33,116 nt of DNA from Anaerolineales bacterium (GTDB lineage Bacteria; Chloroflexota; Anaerolineae; Anaerolineales; UBA11858). The DNA lies in contig JADHTJ010000038.1 of the NCBI GenBank assembly GCA_016785015.1, forward strand, positions 1-33,116, read 5' to 3'. Positions 6,422 to 14,303 of the stretch are shown in pieces. The notes under the pieces were generated by a model. The model made no database searches, was not told the origin of the DNA, and was given only the letters and a program-made list of their open reading frames with translations. The translations under genes were made by a program, and so were the position numbers. The first letter of the stretch is position 1. Each line of letters begins with the position of its first letter.

Positions 6422-7885
6422 ATGAAGAAACTTGCATTATTGGTAATTCTTATCATTCTTGCTCGGAACGCGCAGTCTACAAGAGCACAATCTGGTTTTG
6501 ACTACACAGCTGAACCGATTAATGGAACCCATAGCCTATGGTCCGGGTTCACCCCAGAACTCTTTCAGATCGGCCTAAGTTTTGGTGGTTATGAAGATGT
6601 CTCAGATTATTTTAGCAGCAGCGAATGTGCAGGCTTTACGACATCAGAGCCAACATTTAACCTAGACTGGAATGGCAATAGTGATGGCATCAGTTTCTTC
6701 TTTATTGGCCCATGGGATACATCCATGGTACTCCAAAGTCCAGACGGAGATTGGTTCTGCAATGATGATTACAGCCAAAACTCACCTCACCCTTTTATCC
6801 ATTTGGACTATCCTTCGACAGGCACATACAATATTTGGATTGGAGCACCTAGCGCAAATATCTATGAAAATGGCTCATTGATGATTACTGAGGGAAATTA
6901 TTCGCCGGAGAATTATTCTTCGGTTGGTGGCAGTCAGCAAAGTGCCGCCGATATCGACGGCGATGGAATATCCGATGATACTGAATTATGGATTGCCGAA
7001 TCCTTCATGCCGGTTTACGAATTCGACTATGAAGAGCATAACATCCTGAAAGTAGGTTCAATCAGCATCCGGGAGAATAGAGATGTTATGTTTCTTTGGC
7101 AAGTCTCTCCGGTAAAATGTGGTGTAAAGGCTACATCAGGCGCGATCCGCTTTTACCTGGAGACGCTGGATTCCAATGCCTCGCTGCCTAGTTGGATTGA
7201 GAACTCTGAGAGTATGCTGCTCACGGTTGTCGCTACATATCCTTATGATTACGTCCCCTTCGATCTCACGACTGAACAGGATATCTTTACGCACTACGGA
7301 GATACAGAAAGGGTGAGATTGTGCATCACCAAAGAGGAATCAAACTACTCTCTTCTTTTCGCACAAATTAACCGCCATCACGAAACTGCTTATTACGTTT
7401 CTTCGGATTTGACCATTATAGATAACAGCCACCCTTATTTATTCGTCTCTGAAGGGAAACATGCTACGTTTGCATCAGATGCGGAATGCGAAGGCTCAGT
7501 CAGTGCCCTGCACATCTTTCATGTTGAAAACCCCTTCGACAAAGAAGAATGGAAAGAGGGGTTTTCAGGAGCAGGCTGGGATGAGGATTGCGATGGCGGT
7601 CCCGTGATTCGTCCCTCGGTTGTTGCAAGTTTGAATGTCGGTGAATACGAACCGAATACAGGGGTGTATACAAACCACCTTGGAAACAGCCAGCTGAGTT
7701 CACTATTCCCTGGGGAAGTAGTCTGGAACCCTGACACAAGAGGCCGCGGCAGCGTTTTTTGCGGTGGCTATGATATTGAATTGGATGATTACAGTGAAAA
7801 GTACGAGGTGATCACCGGCTACAACTCACCCTGGTGTAGCGGCACACTAGATAGTAAGTGGTGGCCCCCAAGAAGTGAGCGATAA
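6422..7885 (+). CDS. Secreted protein with PPC-like N-terminus and VPS62-like domain (487 aa)
   Basis: A signal peptide covers residues 1-23 (LALLVILIIL core). Residues ~85-160 look like a bacterial pre-peptidase C-terminal (PPC-like) beta-sandwich, with the features DTSMVLQSPDGDWFCNDD and GTYNIWIG. A DIDGDGISDD loop (~177-186), of the type-3 thrombospondin/EF-hand kind, then leads into a larger domain (~188-450). That domain has FMPVYEFDYEEHN near its start and HPYLFVSEGKHATFAS at ~337-352, which resemble the 'PvyxFdxdE' and 'HPxxYvaxGxHA' signatures of VPS62-related proteins. AGGAG lies 6 bases before the ATG. It sits alone on the plus strand between the peptidase paralogues and ends 8 bases from the converging next gene. 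No catalytic role can be assigned. Confidence 0.75.
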   Translation: MKKLALLVILIILARNAQSTRAQSGFDYTAEPINGTHSLWSGFTPELFQIGLSFGGYEDVSDYFSSSECAGFTTSEPTFNLDWNGNSDGISFFFIGPWDTSMVLQSPDGDWFCNDDYSQNSPHPFIHLDYPSTGTYNIWIGAPSANIYENGSLMITEGNYSPENYSSVGGSQQSAADIDGDGISDDTELWIAESFMPVYEFDYEEHNILKVGSISIRENRDVMFLWQVSPVKCGVKATSGAIRFYLETLDSNASLPSWIENSESMLLTVVATYPYDYVPFDLTTEQDIFTHYGDTERVRLCITKEESNYSLLFAQINRHHETAYYVSSDLTIIDNSHPYLFVSEGKHATFASDAECEGSVSALHIFHVENPFDKEEWKEGFSGAGWDEDCDGGPVIRPSVVASLNVGEYEPNTGVYTNHLGNSQLSSLFPGEVVWNPDTRGRGSVFCGGYDIELDDYSEKYEVITGYNSPWCSGTLDSKWWPPRSER

Positions 7886-7893
7886 CCCAAGAG

Positions 7894-9549
7894 TTACTCT
7901 CGGTCTCTCTCGATCAAACTCTGATGCGCCCCATATTGGCTGGCTGTCACCACCTCTCCATCCCGGGTAAGCGAACCTTTGTAGCGCACACCAGTCGAAT
8001 GCACAGTCCACCCGCTGAGCACAAAGGGGATGGGACCATCGGCTTGCATCCACTCGCCATTGTATTTTCGAGCCATATGGACATGGGTACCAGTGGCAAA
8101 GCCTCCCTCGCAGGATGGATGCCCCAACAAATCCCCCTTCTTGACCAAGCGGCCCGCACCAGTGCGTCCCTCATCGGCAATGTGCAAATAGATGAGCGCC
8201 CAGCCGGTCTGCTCGAAGCCGTCTCCATCTAAGTCGAGTACTACAATACCGCGTTCGGAACGGGAAATGACTCCATCACCTGAGGCAGTAACCCAGGCAT
8301 CAGAATCGTAGCAGCCACTGACCGTTGTGGCAGGCGCAAAATCGATCGCCGCCCAAGAGCCGTCCTTCTCGAAGGCGCCATGTGGTCCGCCGGTGTAGCT
8401 CCAACTGCGACCAACGAGGAAAGGCATCACAAGATCAGGTTGAACGAGATCAGGGGGAAAGAGCGGCTCTACTACCTGGGCACGCGTCCAGGGGTTACCA
8501 AACATCTGTTCATAGAACGCCGGGAAACCTGTCTCTGGATCCATGGCAGCCAGCCAACCCTGGCTGTCATAAACCTTAGAGAAATAATATTGCAAGGCCG
8601 CGGTTCCGGCATTCAGATCAGGGGCTAAGCGAGTTAATACCCCATCGGAAAACTGGATTTCACTCAGTCGCCCCTCACGCCAACCATAATAACCAACGGA
8701 GAGTTCATTGACGGCCCATTTCAACTGCCTGAGCAACCCCTTCTTACTGAGAGAAATTTCTCCTAGCGGATAATCTTGGTCAGCCAAATTTGCTGGCTGA
8801 CCATAAACCCAGCCACTTTGATACTCGAGTAAAGCTAACAACAATTTGGGGCTAACAGAGTTATCCAAGGCAATTTGTTCGACGATATCACCACCATAAG
8901 TTTCGCCATGAGTACCGAGATATTCATGAAAGTTTTTCAAATATCCCCCGGCCTGAGAAACAAAATTGACCACATTAAAATCGAGAGCAGAGAGCGTATA
9001 AACGAATTCGCTGTCGGGCAGCAAATGCATAGGGGAAGTTGTGTTACCTATGTTCCTGGGGATAATTAATAGCTGATTGGGATTGATGAATCCCCGATCG
9101 GGGAGCGTACCCGTGGTGTCTATTTCATCGACTGTGACACCGAAGCGCACCGCTAAAGCATCCAATGTGTCTCCGGACTGGGTATAGTAAAGGATCGGCC
9201 CAGTGTTGACTGACACTGTGGGCGTATTACCAATCGTAGGTTGTGGCGTAGGGGAAGGCTCTACAATTTCGGCTGTAGCGGTAGGTTGCTCAGTAAGCGT
9301 GTGTTCTTCAACAGGTATTTTTGGTGTGGGAGATGCTGTAATTGTTGGGGCAGCTTCAATGGTGGCGGCCCAATTGGGTGTAGTCGTAGGCTCAAATTCC
9401 GAAGGTGCCACAAAGGGCCCTTGTTGGCGCGGCATGTTGCAGCCAGCTAAGAATAACACAAGCGTGAATAGGGTCAGAATATAACCGCAAATGCGCAAAG
9501 AACGCGGAGAAAAAATATGCATCATTTGAAGAATCATCGGACTCATCAT
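7894..9549 (-). CDS. LysM lipoprotein with M23A-type zinc peptidase domain, paralogue 3
   Basis: A 551-residue lipoprotein: lipobox LFLAGC (Cys37), then a Thr/Pro-rich linker (~45-115), LysM at ~122-165 (YTQSGDTLDALAVRFGVTVD), the shared middle domain (~175-380) and the M23A peptidase (~385-525). Peptidase residues are His390, Asp403, His456, His489 and His491. Cys413/Cys480 and a DLDGDG loop (~439) are conserved. The signal peptide (residues ~11-25, HIFSPRSLRICGYIL) is read through one arm of a dispersed repeat (9484-9509). Several in-frame ATGs precede it and no Shine-Dalgarno sequence settles the start, so the true start could be Met10. It is expected to act on cell walls from an outer-surface anchor. 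Confidence 0.87.
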   Translation of the reverse strand: MMSPMILQMMHIFSPRSLRICGYILTLFTLVLFLAGCNMPRQQGPFVAPSEFEPTTTPNWAATIEAAPTITASPTPKIPVEEHTLTEQPTATAEIVEPSPTPQPTIGNTPTVSVNTGPILYYTQSGDTLDALAVRFGVTVDEIDTTGTLPDRGFINPNQLLIIPRNIGNTTSPMHLLPDSEFVYTLSALDFNVVNFVSQAGGYLKNFHEYLGTHGETYGGDIVEQIALDNSVSPKLLLALLEYQSGWVYGQPANLADQDYPLGEISLSKKGLLRQLKWAVNELSVGYYGWREGRLSEIQFSDGVLTRLAPDLNAGTAALQYYFSKVYDSQGWLAAMDPETGFPAFYEQMFGNPWTRAQVVEPLFPPDLVQPDLVMPFLVGRSWSYTGGPHGAFEKDGSWAAIDFAPATTVSGCYDSDAWVTASGDGVISRSERGIVVLDLDGDGFEQTGWALIYLHIADEGRTGAGRLVKKGDLLGHPSCEGGFATGTHVHMARKYNGEWMQADGPIPFVLSGWTVHSTGVRYKGSLTRDGEVVTASQYGAHQSLIERDRE

Positions 9550-9580
9550 TCGCTCTTTGCGATCTTCGCGTCTTGGCGGT
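9484..9580. repeat. Palindromic dispersed repeat, ACCGC-type arms (copy 2)
   Basis: The left arm at 9484-9509 and the inverted right arm at 9555-9580 have the same 26-base pattern as the copy at 582-699 (ACCGC-AA-NCGC-AAG-NNCGC). The left arm lies inside the coding sequence of paralogue 3 and encodes part of its signal peptide. The right arm is upstream of the start codon. Confidence 0.7.
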
Positions 9581-9588
9581 AGAGATAT

Positions 9589-11130
9589 TTACCGATCAAT
9601 CAGATTCTCCGGCACGTGGCCGTTCTCAGCGTAGATGATGTGATCGCCCTTGCGCAACAGCCCTTGATACTCACCACCAATGCCCTCGCTCTTCCAACCA
9701 TCTAAGACAAATGGAATATTCTGGTCTGCAGGGATCCACTCTCCATTATACTTTCGGGCAATGTGTACGTGCGTTCCCGACGAAAACCCTCCTTCACAAG
9801 ATGGGTGCCCGACGCGCTCACCAGCCCGGAGACGGGTGCCCACTTCAACGCGGTCGCGCGTTTCGATGTGCATGTAAAACAGCGTCCAGCCGGTTTGTTC
9901 GGTTCCATCGCCGTCTAAATCCTGGATCACGGCACCATTCTCAGCGCGCACAATTAAACCATCTGCCATAGCGACAACCCAGTTTTCACTCTGAGTGCAT
10001 CCCACAGGTTCATCATAGGGGGCGAAATCCAGCGCTGACCAGGCCGAGCCATCCCCCCAGCCCCCGTGCGGGCCGCCCGTAAAAGCCCAGTCAACACCAT
10101 CTTCGAAGGGTAACTGCAAAGGGGGTTGAACCAGGTCAGATGGCAGGACAGGTTCATATCCATAATCAAAGGGGTAGCCAAAAAGCTCTTGATAAACCTT
10201 GAAGAAACCTTCCGAAGTAACCGTACGCTGCCAGATTTCTCGATGATAGAGTTTAGAGAAGAAATACTGCAAAGCCGCTGTGCCAGCATTAATCGTTGGA
10301 TCAACTGGGATAACGTAGCCATCGGGCAACACCCAACTAGCCACTCCGTTTACACGCCACAAGTAATAGCCGCGGTTAAGTTCATTAGCAGCCCAAGCCA
10401 ATTGCTTATATAGTCCCTGCATATCAGTGTTTTCCAACCCCATGGTGTAATCCAAAGTGTGTGTGCGCGGGTCGGGGTCAGATAACCAGCCGCTCTGATA
10501 TTCCAGCACTGCTAGCAGCAAACGCGGGTTGATAGAATATTCCGTGGCCACACGCTGTACAATTTGGTAGCCACGCAGCAAACTGCCTTCAACATCTTCT
10601 TCATAATAAACCAGATATCCACTCAAGCTAGAAACAAAGTCTGGCACGTCGAAATAAGCAGTCACTGGCCCAGCAATAAGTTCTGAATCAGGAATAATCT
10701 TGAAGTTGGGACCCGTCTCAACGGGTTCTGGCGCTGGGATATCCAGTGCTTGCCCAACCTCCAGGATATTGACATCCGTGATGCCGTTTGCGTCAGCGAT
10801 TTCTTCTATGGAGACACCAAAACGTTCTGCGATAATTCCCAACGTATCGCCAGACTGGACAACATAATCTTCAGCCTCGGTTCTCAATCCAGGAATAGGA
10901 TGTGGTGCATCGGGGGTAGGAGAGTGTACCGGTGACCCAGGTGGACGTCCCTGCGTGTTGGGGCCTGGGGGCTCGCTCTGGCTTGGCACCTGCGTCGATG
11001 GGCCTGATACTCCTCCCCAGGGTTCAGCGTCTGACTTCCATTGGCGCGTACAGGCCAGCGTAGCAATAATCAGCGCCAGGAGTGACAAAAGCCATGTTTT
11101 TCGATGAGGAGAGCGGAGTGGATTTTCCAT
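9589..11130 (-). CDS. LysM lipoprotein with M23A-type zinc peptidase domain, paralogue 4
   Basis: A 513-residue lipoprotein with signal RKTWLLSLLALIIATLAC (Cys27). A Pro/Gly-rich linker (30-85) leads to LysM at ~88-133 (DYVVQSGDTLGIIAERFGVS), the shared middle domain (~143-345) and the M23A peptidase domain (~350-490). Peptidase residues are His355, Asp368, His421, His454 and His456. Cys378/Cys445 and DLDGDG (~404) are conserved. This copy has an ordinary signal peptide not built from repeats, so it may be closest to the ancestral arrangement. It is 39 bases upstream of paralogue 3 on the same strand; cotranscription is plausible. It is divergent from uvrC across a 159-base gap. Confidence 0.88.
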   Translation of the reverse strand: MENPLRSPHRKTWLLSLLALIIATLACTRQWKSDAEPWGGVSGPSTQVPSQSEPPGPNTQGRPPGSPVHSPTPDAPHPIPGLRTEAEDYVVQSGDTLGIIAERFGVSIEEIADANGITDVNILEVGQALDIPAPEPVETGPNFKIIPDSELIAGPVTAYFDVPDFVSSLSGYLVYYEEDVEGSLLRGYQIVQRVATEYSINPRLLLAVLEYQSGWLSDPDPRTHTLDYTMGLENTDMQGLYKQLAWAANELNRGYYLWRVNGVASWVLPDGYVIPVDPTINAGTAALQYFFSKLYHREIWQRTVTSEGFFKVYQELFGYPFDYGYEPVLPSDLVQPPLQLPFEDGVDWAFTGGPHGGWGDGSAWSALDFAPYDEPVGCTQSENWVVAMADGLIVRAENGAVIQDLDGDGTEQTGWTLFYMHIETRDRVEVGTRLRAGERVGHPSCEGGFSSGTHVHIARKYNGEWIPADQNIPFVLDGWKSEGIGGEYQGLLRKGDHIIYAENGHVPENLIDR

Positions 11131-11222
11131 AGGGGATGTACAGCATTCTACCCTGAAGTTAAAAGAGGGTACAGGATAATAGATTCTATGTTGCCAGATT
11201 TATGCCAAATTTTTCCCAATGA

Positions 11223-11283
11223 ACGGTGAACAGTGGTCAGTTCACTATTTGCTGACCACTGTTCACCGTCTACTGTCCACTTT
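11223..11283. repeat. 18-bp perfect inverted repeat made of 7-base units, upstream of uvrC
   Basis: ACGGTGAACAGTGGTCAG at 11223-11240 is perfectly inverted at 11252-11269, with an 11-base loop. Heptad units continue to about 11283 (TACTGTC, CACTTTT). The motif is the same YYACTGN heptad family seen at 4835-4898. It could form a hairpin in the leader of uvrC or between the divergent promoters. Confidence 0.8.
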
Positions 11284-11289
11284 TTCCTT

Positions 11290-13176
11290 ATGTTAGAATC
11301 ACCCCCACCTATGGAAGTCGCTGAAAATCTCCAGGCCATCTTAGACACCATCCCCACTAAAACCGGCTGCTATTTAATGAAGAACGAAGCCGGGGATGTG
11401 ATCTATGTGGGCAAAGCTGTCAACTTGCGCAGCCGCGTGCGTTCGTATTTCCATGCCGGAGGGCAGGAACACCCGCGCACTCGACAGTTGGTCAAACATA
11501 TCACTGATATCGAGTGGATCGTGGTCGGCTCGGAGCTGGAAGCCTTGATCCTTGAGATGAATCTGATCAAGAAGCACCGCCCTCACTACAATGTGCGTCT
11601 CAAGGACGACAAACGCTACCCCTATATCAAAATCCATTGGAATGATCCATTTCCGAAGGTCACCGTCACCCGCAGAGTCGTCGATGATGGGGCACAGTAC
11701 TTTGGGCCATACACAGGCGTCTGGGCTGTACACCAAACCTTAGATGTGCTGCGGCGCATATTCCCTTATCTGACGTGCAACCGCACCATCACCGGGGAAG
11801 ACAAACGCGCCTGCCTATATTACGACATCAAGTTGTGCATCGCGCCTTGTATTGGTGTTGCTAGCCAAGACGAGTATCATCAAATGATTCAGGGATTGGC
11901 GGACTTCTTGAGAGGCAGAACCGAGGGGATTGTTGACCGTTTGCAAACTGATATGAAGATGGCCTCCCAAGAATTGCGTTTTGAGCAAGCCGCAGTATTG
12001 CGTGATCAGCTTGATGCCATCCAACAGATCGTCGCCCGTCAGAAAATCGTACTGTCTTCGGATTATGTGGATACAGACGTCATCGCCATGGCGCGATCGG
12101 AACGCGAAGCTTGCGTGCAAGTATTCTTCATCCGCGGTGGCAAAATGATTGGGCGCGAATATTTCTTAATGGAAGGCACCGACGACAACCCCGATGCCAA
12201 CGTGATCGCTGAATTCATCAAGCAGTTTTATGATCAGACGCCCACTGTTCCTCCCCAAGTGCTGCTGCCCCATGAAGTCGAAGAGGCGCAGATCATCCGT
12301 CAATGGCTCAACAGCCGCCGAGGCGGCAAAAAAGTAGAGATCAAGATCCCCAAGCGCGGTCAAAAGCGCGAGCTGGTTCAGATGGCTGCCGAGAACGCCA
12401 CCGACACCCTGACTGCCTTGCAGGCTCAGTGGGAAGCTGACGAGCACCGTCAAACCCAGGCGCTGACAGAGCTACACGAAGCACTGCGTCTTCCTAATGC
12501 CCCCAAGCGCATCGAATGCTATGATATCTCTACCATGCAGGGAACAGCTACGGTGGGCAGCATGGTTGTTTTCGACCAGGGTGTGCCTGATAAGGGGCAT
12601 TACCGCCGTTTCAATATCCGCACTGTGGTTGGGCCAGATGATTTTGCCAGCATGGAAGAAATGCTCAGGCGTCGTTTCCGACGTTGGCAAGGCGCTCAGG
12701 AAACCTCTGAAGCACCGGGCAAAAAACCGGATCGTTCATTTTCTGCGCTGCCTGATCTGATCATCATTGATGGAGGCAAGGGACAACTGAGCCGCGCCAC
12801 GAAGGTATTGGATGAATTCGGCTTGTGTGATGTGATCCCTGTTGTAGGGTTGGCTAAACGTGAAGAAGAGATCTTCGTACCCGGGCAATCCCGATCGATT
12901 CTTTTGCCCCGTAAATCAGAGGGGTTATACTTAGTACAGCGCATACGTGATGAAGCACATCGTTTTGCTATCACGGCTCACCGCAAGCAGCGCTCAAAAT
13001 TAGGGATCACTTCTCAACTGGATATCATTCCCGGAATTGGCCCTGCAAGACGCAAGGCGTTGATGAGTCATTTTGGGTCGATTGATGCCATTCGGCAAGC
13101 ATCAGAAGAAGAGTTAGCAGCCGCTCCAAAGATGAATCTGAACACAGCTGCAGCGGTAAAAGCACATCTGCGATAA
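11290..13176 (+). CDS. uvrC: Excinuclease ABC subunit C
   Basis: UvrC makes both incisions around DNA damage after UvrA/UvrB recognition. The GIY-YIG nuclease domain is at the N-terminus (GCYLMKNEAGDVIYVGKAVN, with Arg in NLRSRVRSYF). A UVR helical motif follows (ELRFEQAAVLRDQLDAIQQI). The RNase H-like second nuclease domain starts ECYDISTMQGTATVGSMVVF, and two helix-hairpin-helix motifs close the protein (LDIIPGIGPARRKALMSHFG). The 628-residue length is normal. An upstream GTG extension to 11233 would be encoded by the 7-base repeat hairpin, so I prefer ATG 11290; ATG 11311 (MEVAENLQ) is also possible. No strong ribosome-binding site is visible. Confidence 0.97.
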   Translation: MLESPPPMEVAENLQAILDTIPTKTGCYLMKNEAGDVIYVGKAVNLRSRVRSYFHAGGQEHPRTRQLVKHITDIEWIVVGSELEALILEMNLIKKHRPHYNVRLKDDKRYPYIKIHWNDPFPKVTVTRRVVDDGAQYFGPYTGVWAVHQTLDVLRRIFPYLTCNRTITGEDKRACLYYDIKLCIAPCIGVASQDEYHQMIQGLADFLRGRTEGIVDRLQTDMKMASQELRFEQAAVLRDQLDAIQQIVARQKIVLSSDYVDTDVIAMARSEREACVQVFFIRGGKMIGREYFLMEGTDDNPDANVIAEFIKQFYDQTPTVPPQVLLPHEVEEAQIIRQWLNSRRGGKKVEIKIPKRGQKRELVQMAAENATDTLTALQAQWEADEHRQTQALTELHEALRLPNAPKRIECYDISTMQGTATVGSMVVFDQGVPDKGHYRRFNIRTVVGPDDFASMEEMLRRRFRRWQGAQETSEAPGKKPDRSFSALPDLIIIDGGKGQLSRATKVLDEFGLCDVIPVVGLAKREEEIFVPGQSRSILLPRKSEGLYLVQRIRDEAHRFAITAHRKQRSKLGITSQLDIIPGIGPARRKALMSHFGSIDAIRQASEEELAAAPKMNLNTAAAVKAHLR

Positions 13177-13194
13177 ACGAGGTAGGAGAATGCT

Positions 13195-13572
13195 TTGAAA
13201 ACAGTATGGTACGTTGAAGATGATGGTGAGATGATCAAGGCAATCAAATTGTTGCTCAAATTACTGGATTACGAAACGCGCTCCTTTTTAGATTGCAAGA
13301 AAGCAGCTCAGGCAATGCTCGATGGAGATCGCCCCGATCTGATGCTTGTTGATATTAACATGCCAATCGTCACTGGGATGGATTTATTGAAGTATGTGCG
13401 CAGCCGTGCCGATTTTGACCAAGTACCGGTTGTAATGCTTTCTTCAGAGGTGGCAGATGCCAGTGTCAATGAGGCAACGGAACTTGGTGCCGATGGTTAT
13501 CTATTTAAACCAGTGACCATTGAAGATTTAGAGGATAAAATAAATATAGCTATCAAAAAACGATCAAACTAG
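13195..13572 (+). CDS. Stand-alone response-regulator receiver domain (125 aa)
   Basis: A single CheY-like receiver domain without an output domain. The acidic pair follows the first strand (VWYVEDDGEM), the phospho-acceptor Asp is in DLMLVDINMP, and the conserved Ser and Lys are in VVMLSSE and LFKP. It starts with TTG; AGGAG at 13184-13188 is 6 bases before it, and no other start fits. It lies 18 bases after uvrC, so it is probably cotranscribed. Such single-domain regulators act by protein-protein contact or phosphate relay. No histidine kinase is in the window, so the partner is unknown. Confidence 0.93.
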   Translation: MKTVWYVEDDGEMIKAIKLLLKLLDYETRSFLDCKKAAQAMLDGDRPDLMLVDINMPIVTGMDLLKYVRSRADFDQVPVVMLSSEVADASVNEATELGADGYLFKPVTIEDLEDKINIAIKKRSN

Positions 13573-13614
13573 GCAATCCGTTTTATTCTATACTTCGTAT
13601 TTAGGAGACATTAA

Positions 13615-13731
13615 ATGGCTAAGAAAGCAAAGAAAAAAAGAAGAAGCACTCAACAGACGGTTATGGTTGTCATTGGTATCCTCATTGTTTTAGCGATGAT
13701 ATTACCATCTGTTTTGACTTTTCTGCAGTAA
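13615..13731 (+). CDS. Small basic single-pass membrane peptide (38 aa)
   Basis: ATG at 13615 follows AGGAG (spacing 7-8). The product begins MAKKAKKKRRSTQQ, a very basic tail, then has a single hydrophobic helix (VMVVIGILIVLAMILPSVL) and ends FLQ. The composition and clean start signal argue for a real gene. A cytoplasmic positive N-terminus and an outward C-terminus are expected. It sits between the receiver gene and a MITE-like element. The function is unknown. Confidence 0.7.
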   Translation: MAKKAKKKRRSTQQTVMVVIGILIVLAMILPSVLTFLQ

Positions 13732-13763
13732 TGAACAACTTAGAAATTATCGGCTGATTTAAA

Positions 13764-13865
13764 ACTCATGTTACGCACGCTTAGCGGGAAAGTCCTAAAA
13801 ATAGGGGGGGGGCTTCGCCCCCCCTATTTTTTGGGATATTTCTCTTTAGGTTGCGTAACATGAGT
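13764..13865. mobile_element. MITE-like palindromic element with central G/C hairpin
   Basis: AACTCATGTTACGCA at 13763-13777 is perfectly inverted at 13852-13866. Inside, the two halves remain roughly complementary, and the centre is a run of nine G, CTTCG, and seven C followed by TATTTTTT. The flanking TAAA on both sides (13760-13763 and 13866-13869) may be a target duplication. There is no coding capacity. The centre would also work as a rho-independent terminator for the small gene at 13615. Confidence 0.65.
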
Positions 13866-13957
13866 TAAAATTCTGCCATACGTAGAGCAGGATTTTTGTT
13901 CTGCGTTCGTGAGTTCTTTACACCAACCACAAATAATACATCGCAGAGAGGTTGATT

Positions 13958-14215
13958 GTGGATGACAATATCGTCGTATACGGAACAACATGGTGCCCTG
14001 ATTGCGTTCGAGCTAAGAGAGTTTTCAAAAAGAACAACATCGAATTTCAATGGATTGATATTGGACAAGATCCAGCAGCACGTGTTTTTGTCGAAGAAGC
14101 CAATAATGGGATGCGAATTGTTCCAACTATTCTGTTTCCTGATGGGGAAACCTTGGCAGAACCATCTAACAGTGAGCTCTCGGAAAAACTATCAATATTG
14201 GGATTACTAACTTAG
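13958..14215 (+). CDS. Mycoredoxin/glutaredoxin-like thiol protein (85 aa)
   Basis: Thioredoxin-fold redox protein with VVYGTTWCPDCVRAKRVF as first strand and active site CPDC. The TVP-equivalent cis-proline is in IVPTILFPDGE. Length and the TTWCxxC context match Mrx1/glutaredoxin-like proteins of actinobacteria and Chloroflexota, which reduce mixed disulfides of low-molecular-weight thiols. I prefer GTG 13958 (VDDNIVVYG) because AGAGAGG at 13945-13951 is 6 bases before it; TTG 13952 is the longer choice. It lies just after the MITE-like element and before dnaN. The thiol partner cannot be told from this window. Confidence 0.9.
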   Translation: MDDNIVVYGTTWCPDCVRAKRVFKKNNIEFQWIDIGQDPAARVFVEEANNGMRIVPTILFPDGETLAEPSNSELSEKLSILGLLT

Positions 14216-14303
14216 TAGGTTTTTTAGCCTGATCTGTAATAAACTGGAATTTTTGCACTTCTCGTTGTATACTCAATACAACCCCAAATGAGGAGAGGTC
14301 TAC

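Noticed and set aside
11233-11289. GTG-started extension of uvrC
   Set aside because: It is encoded by the heptad hairpin and has no UvrC similarity or ribosome-binding site.
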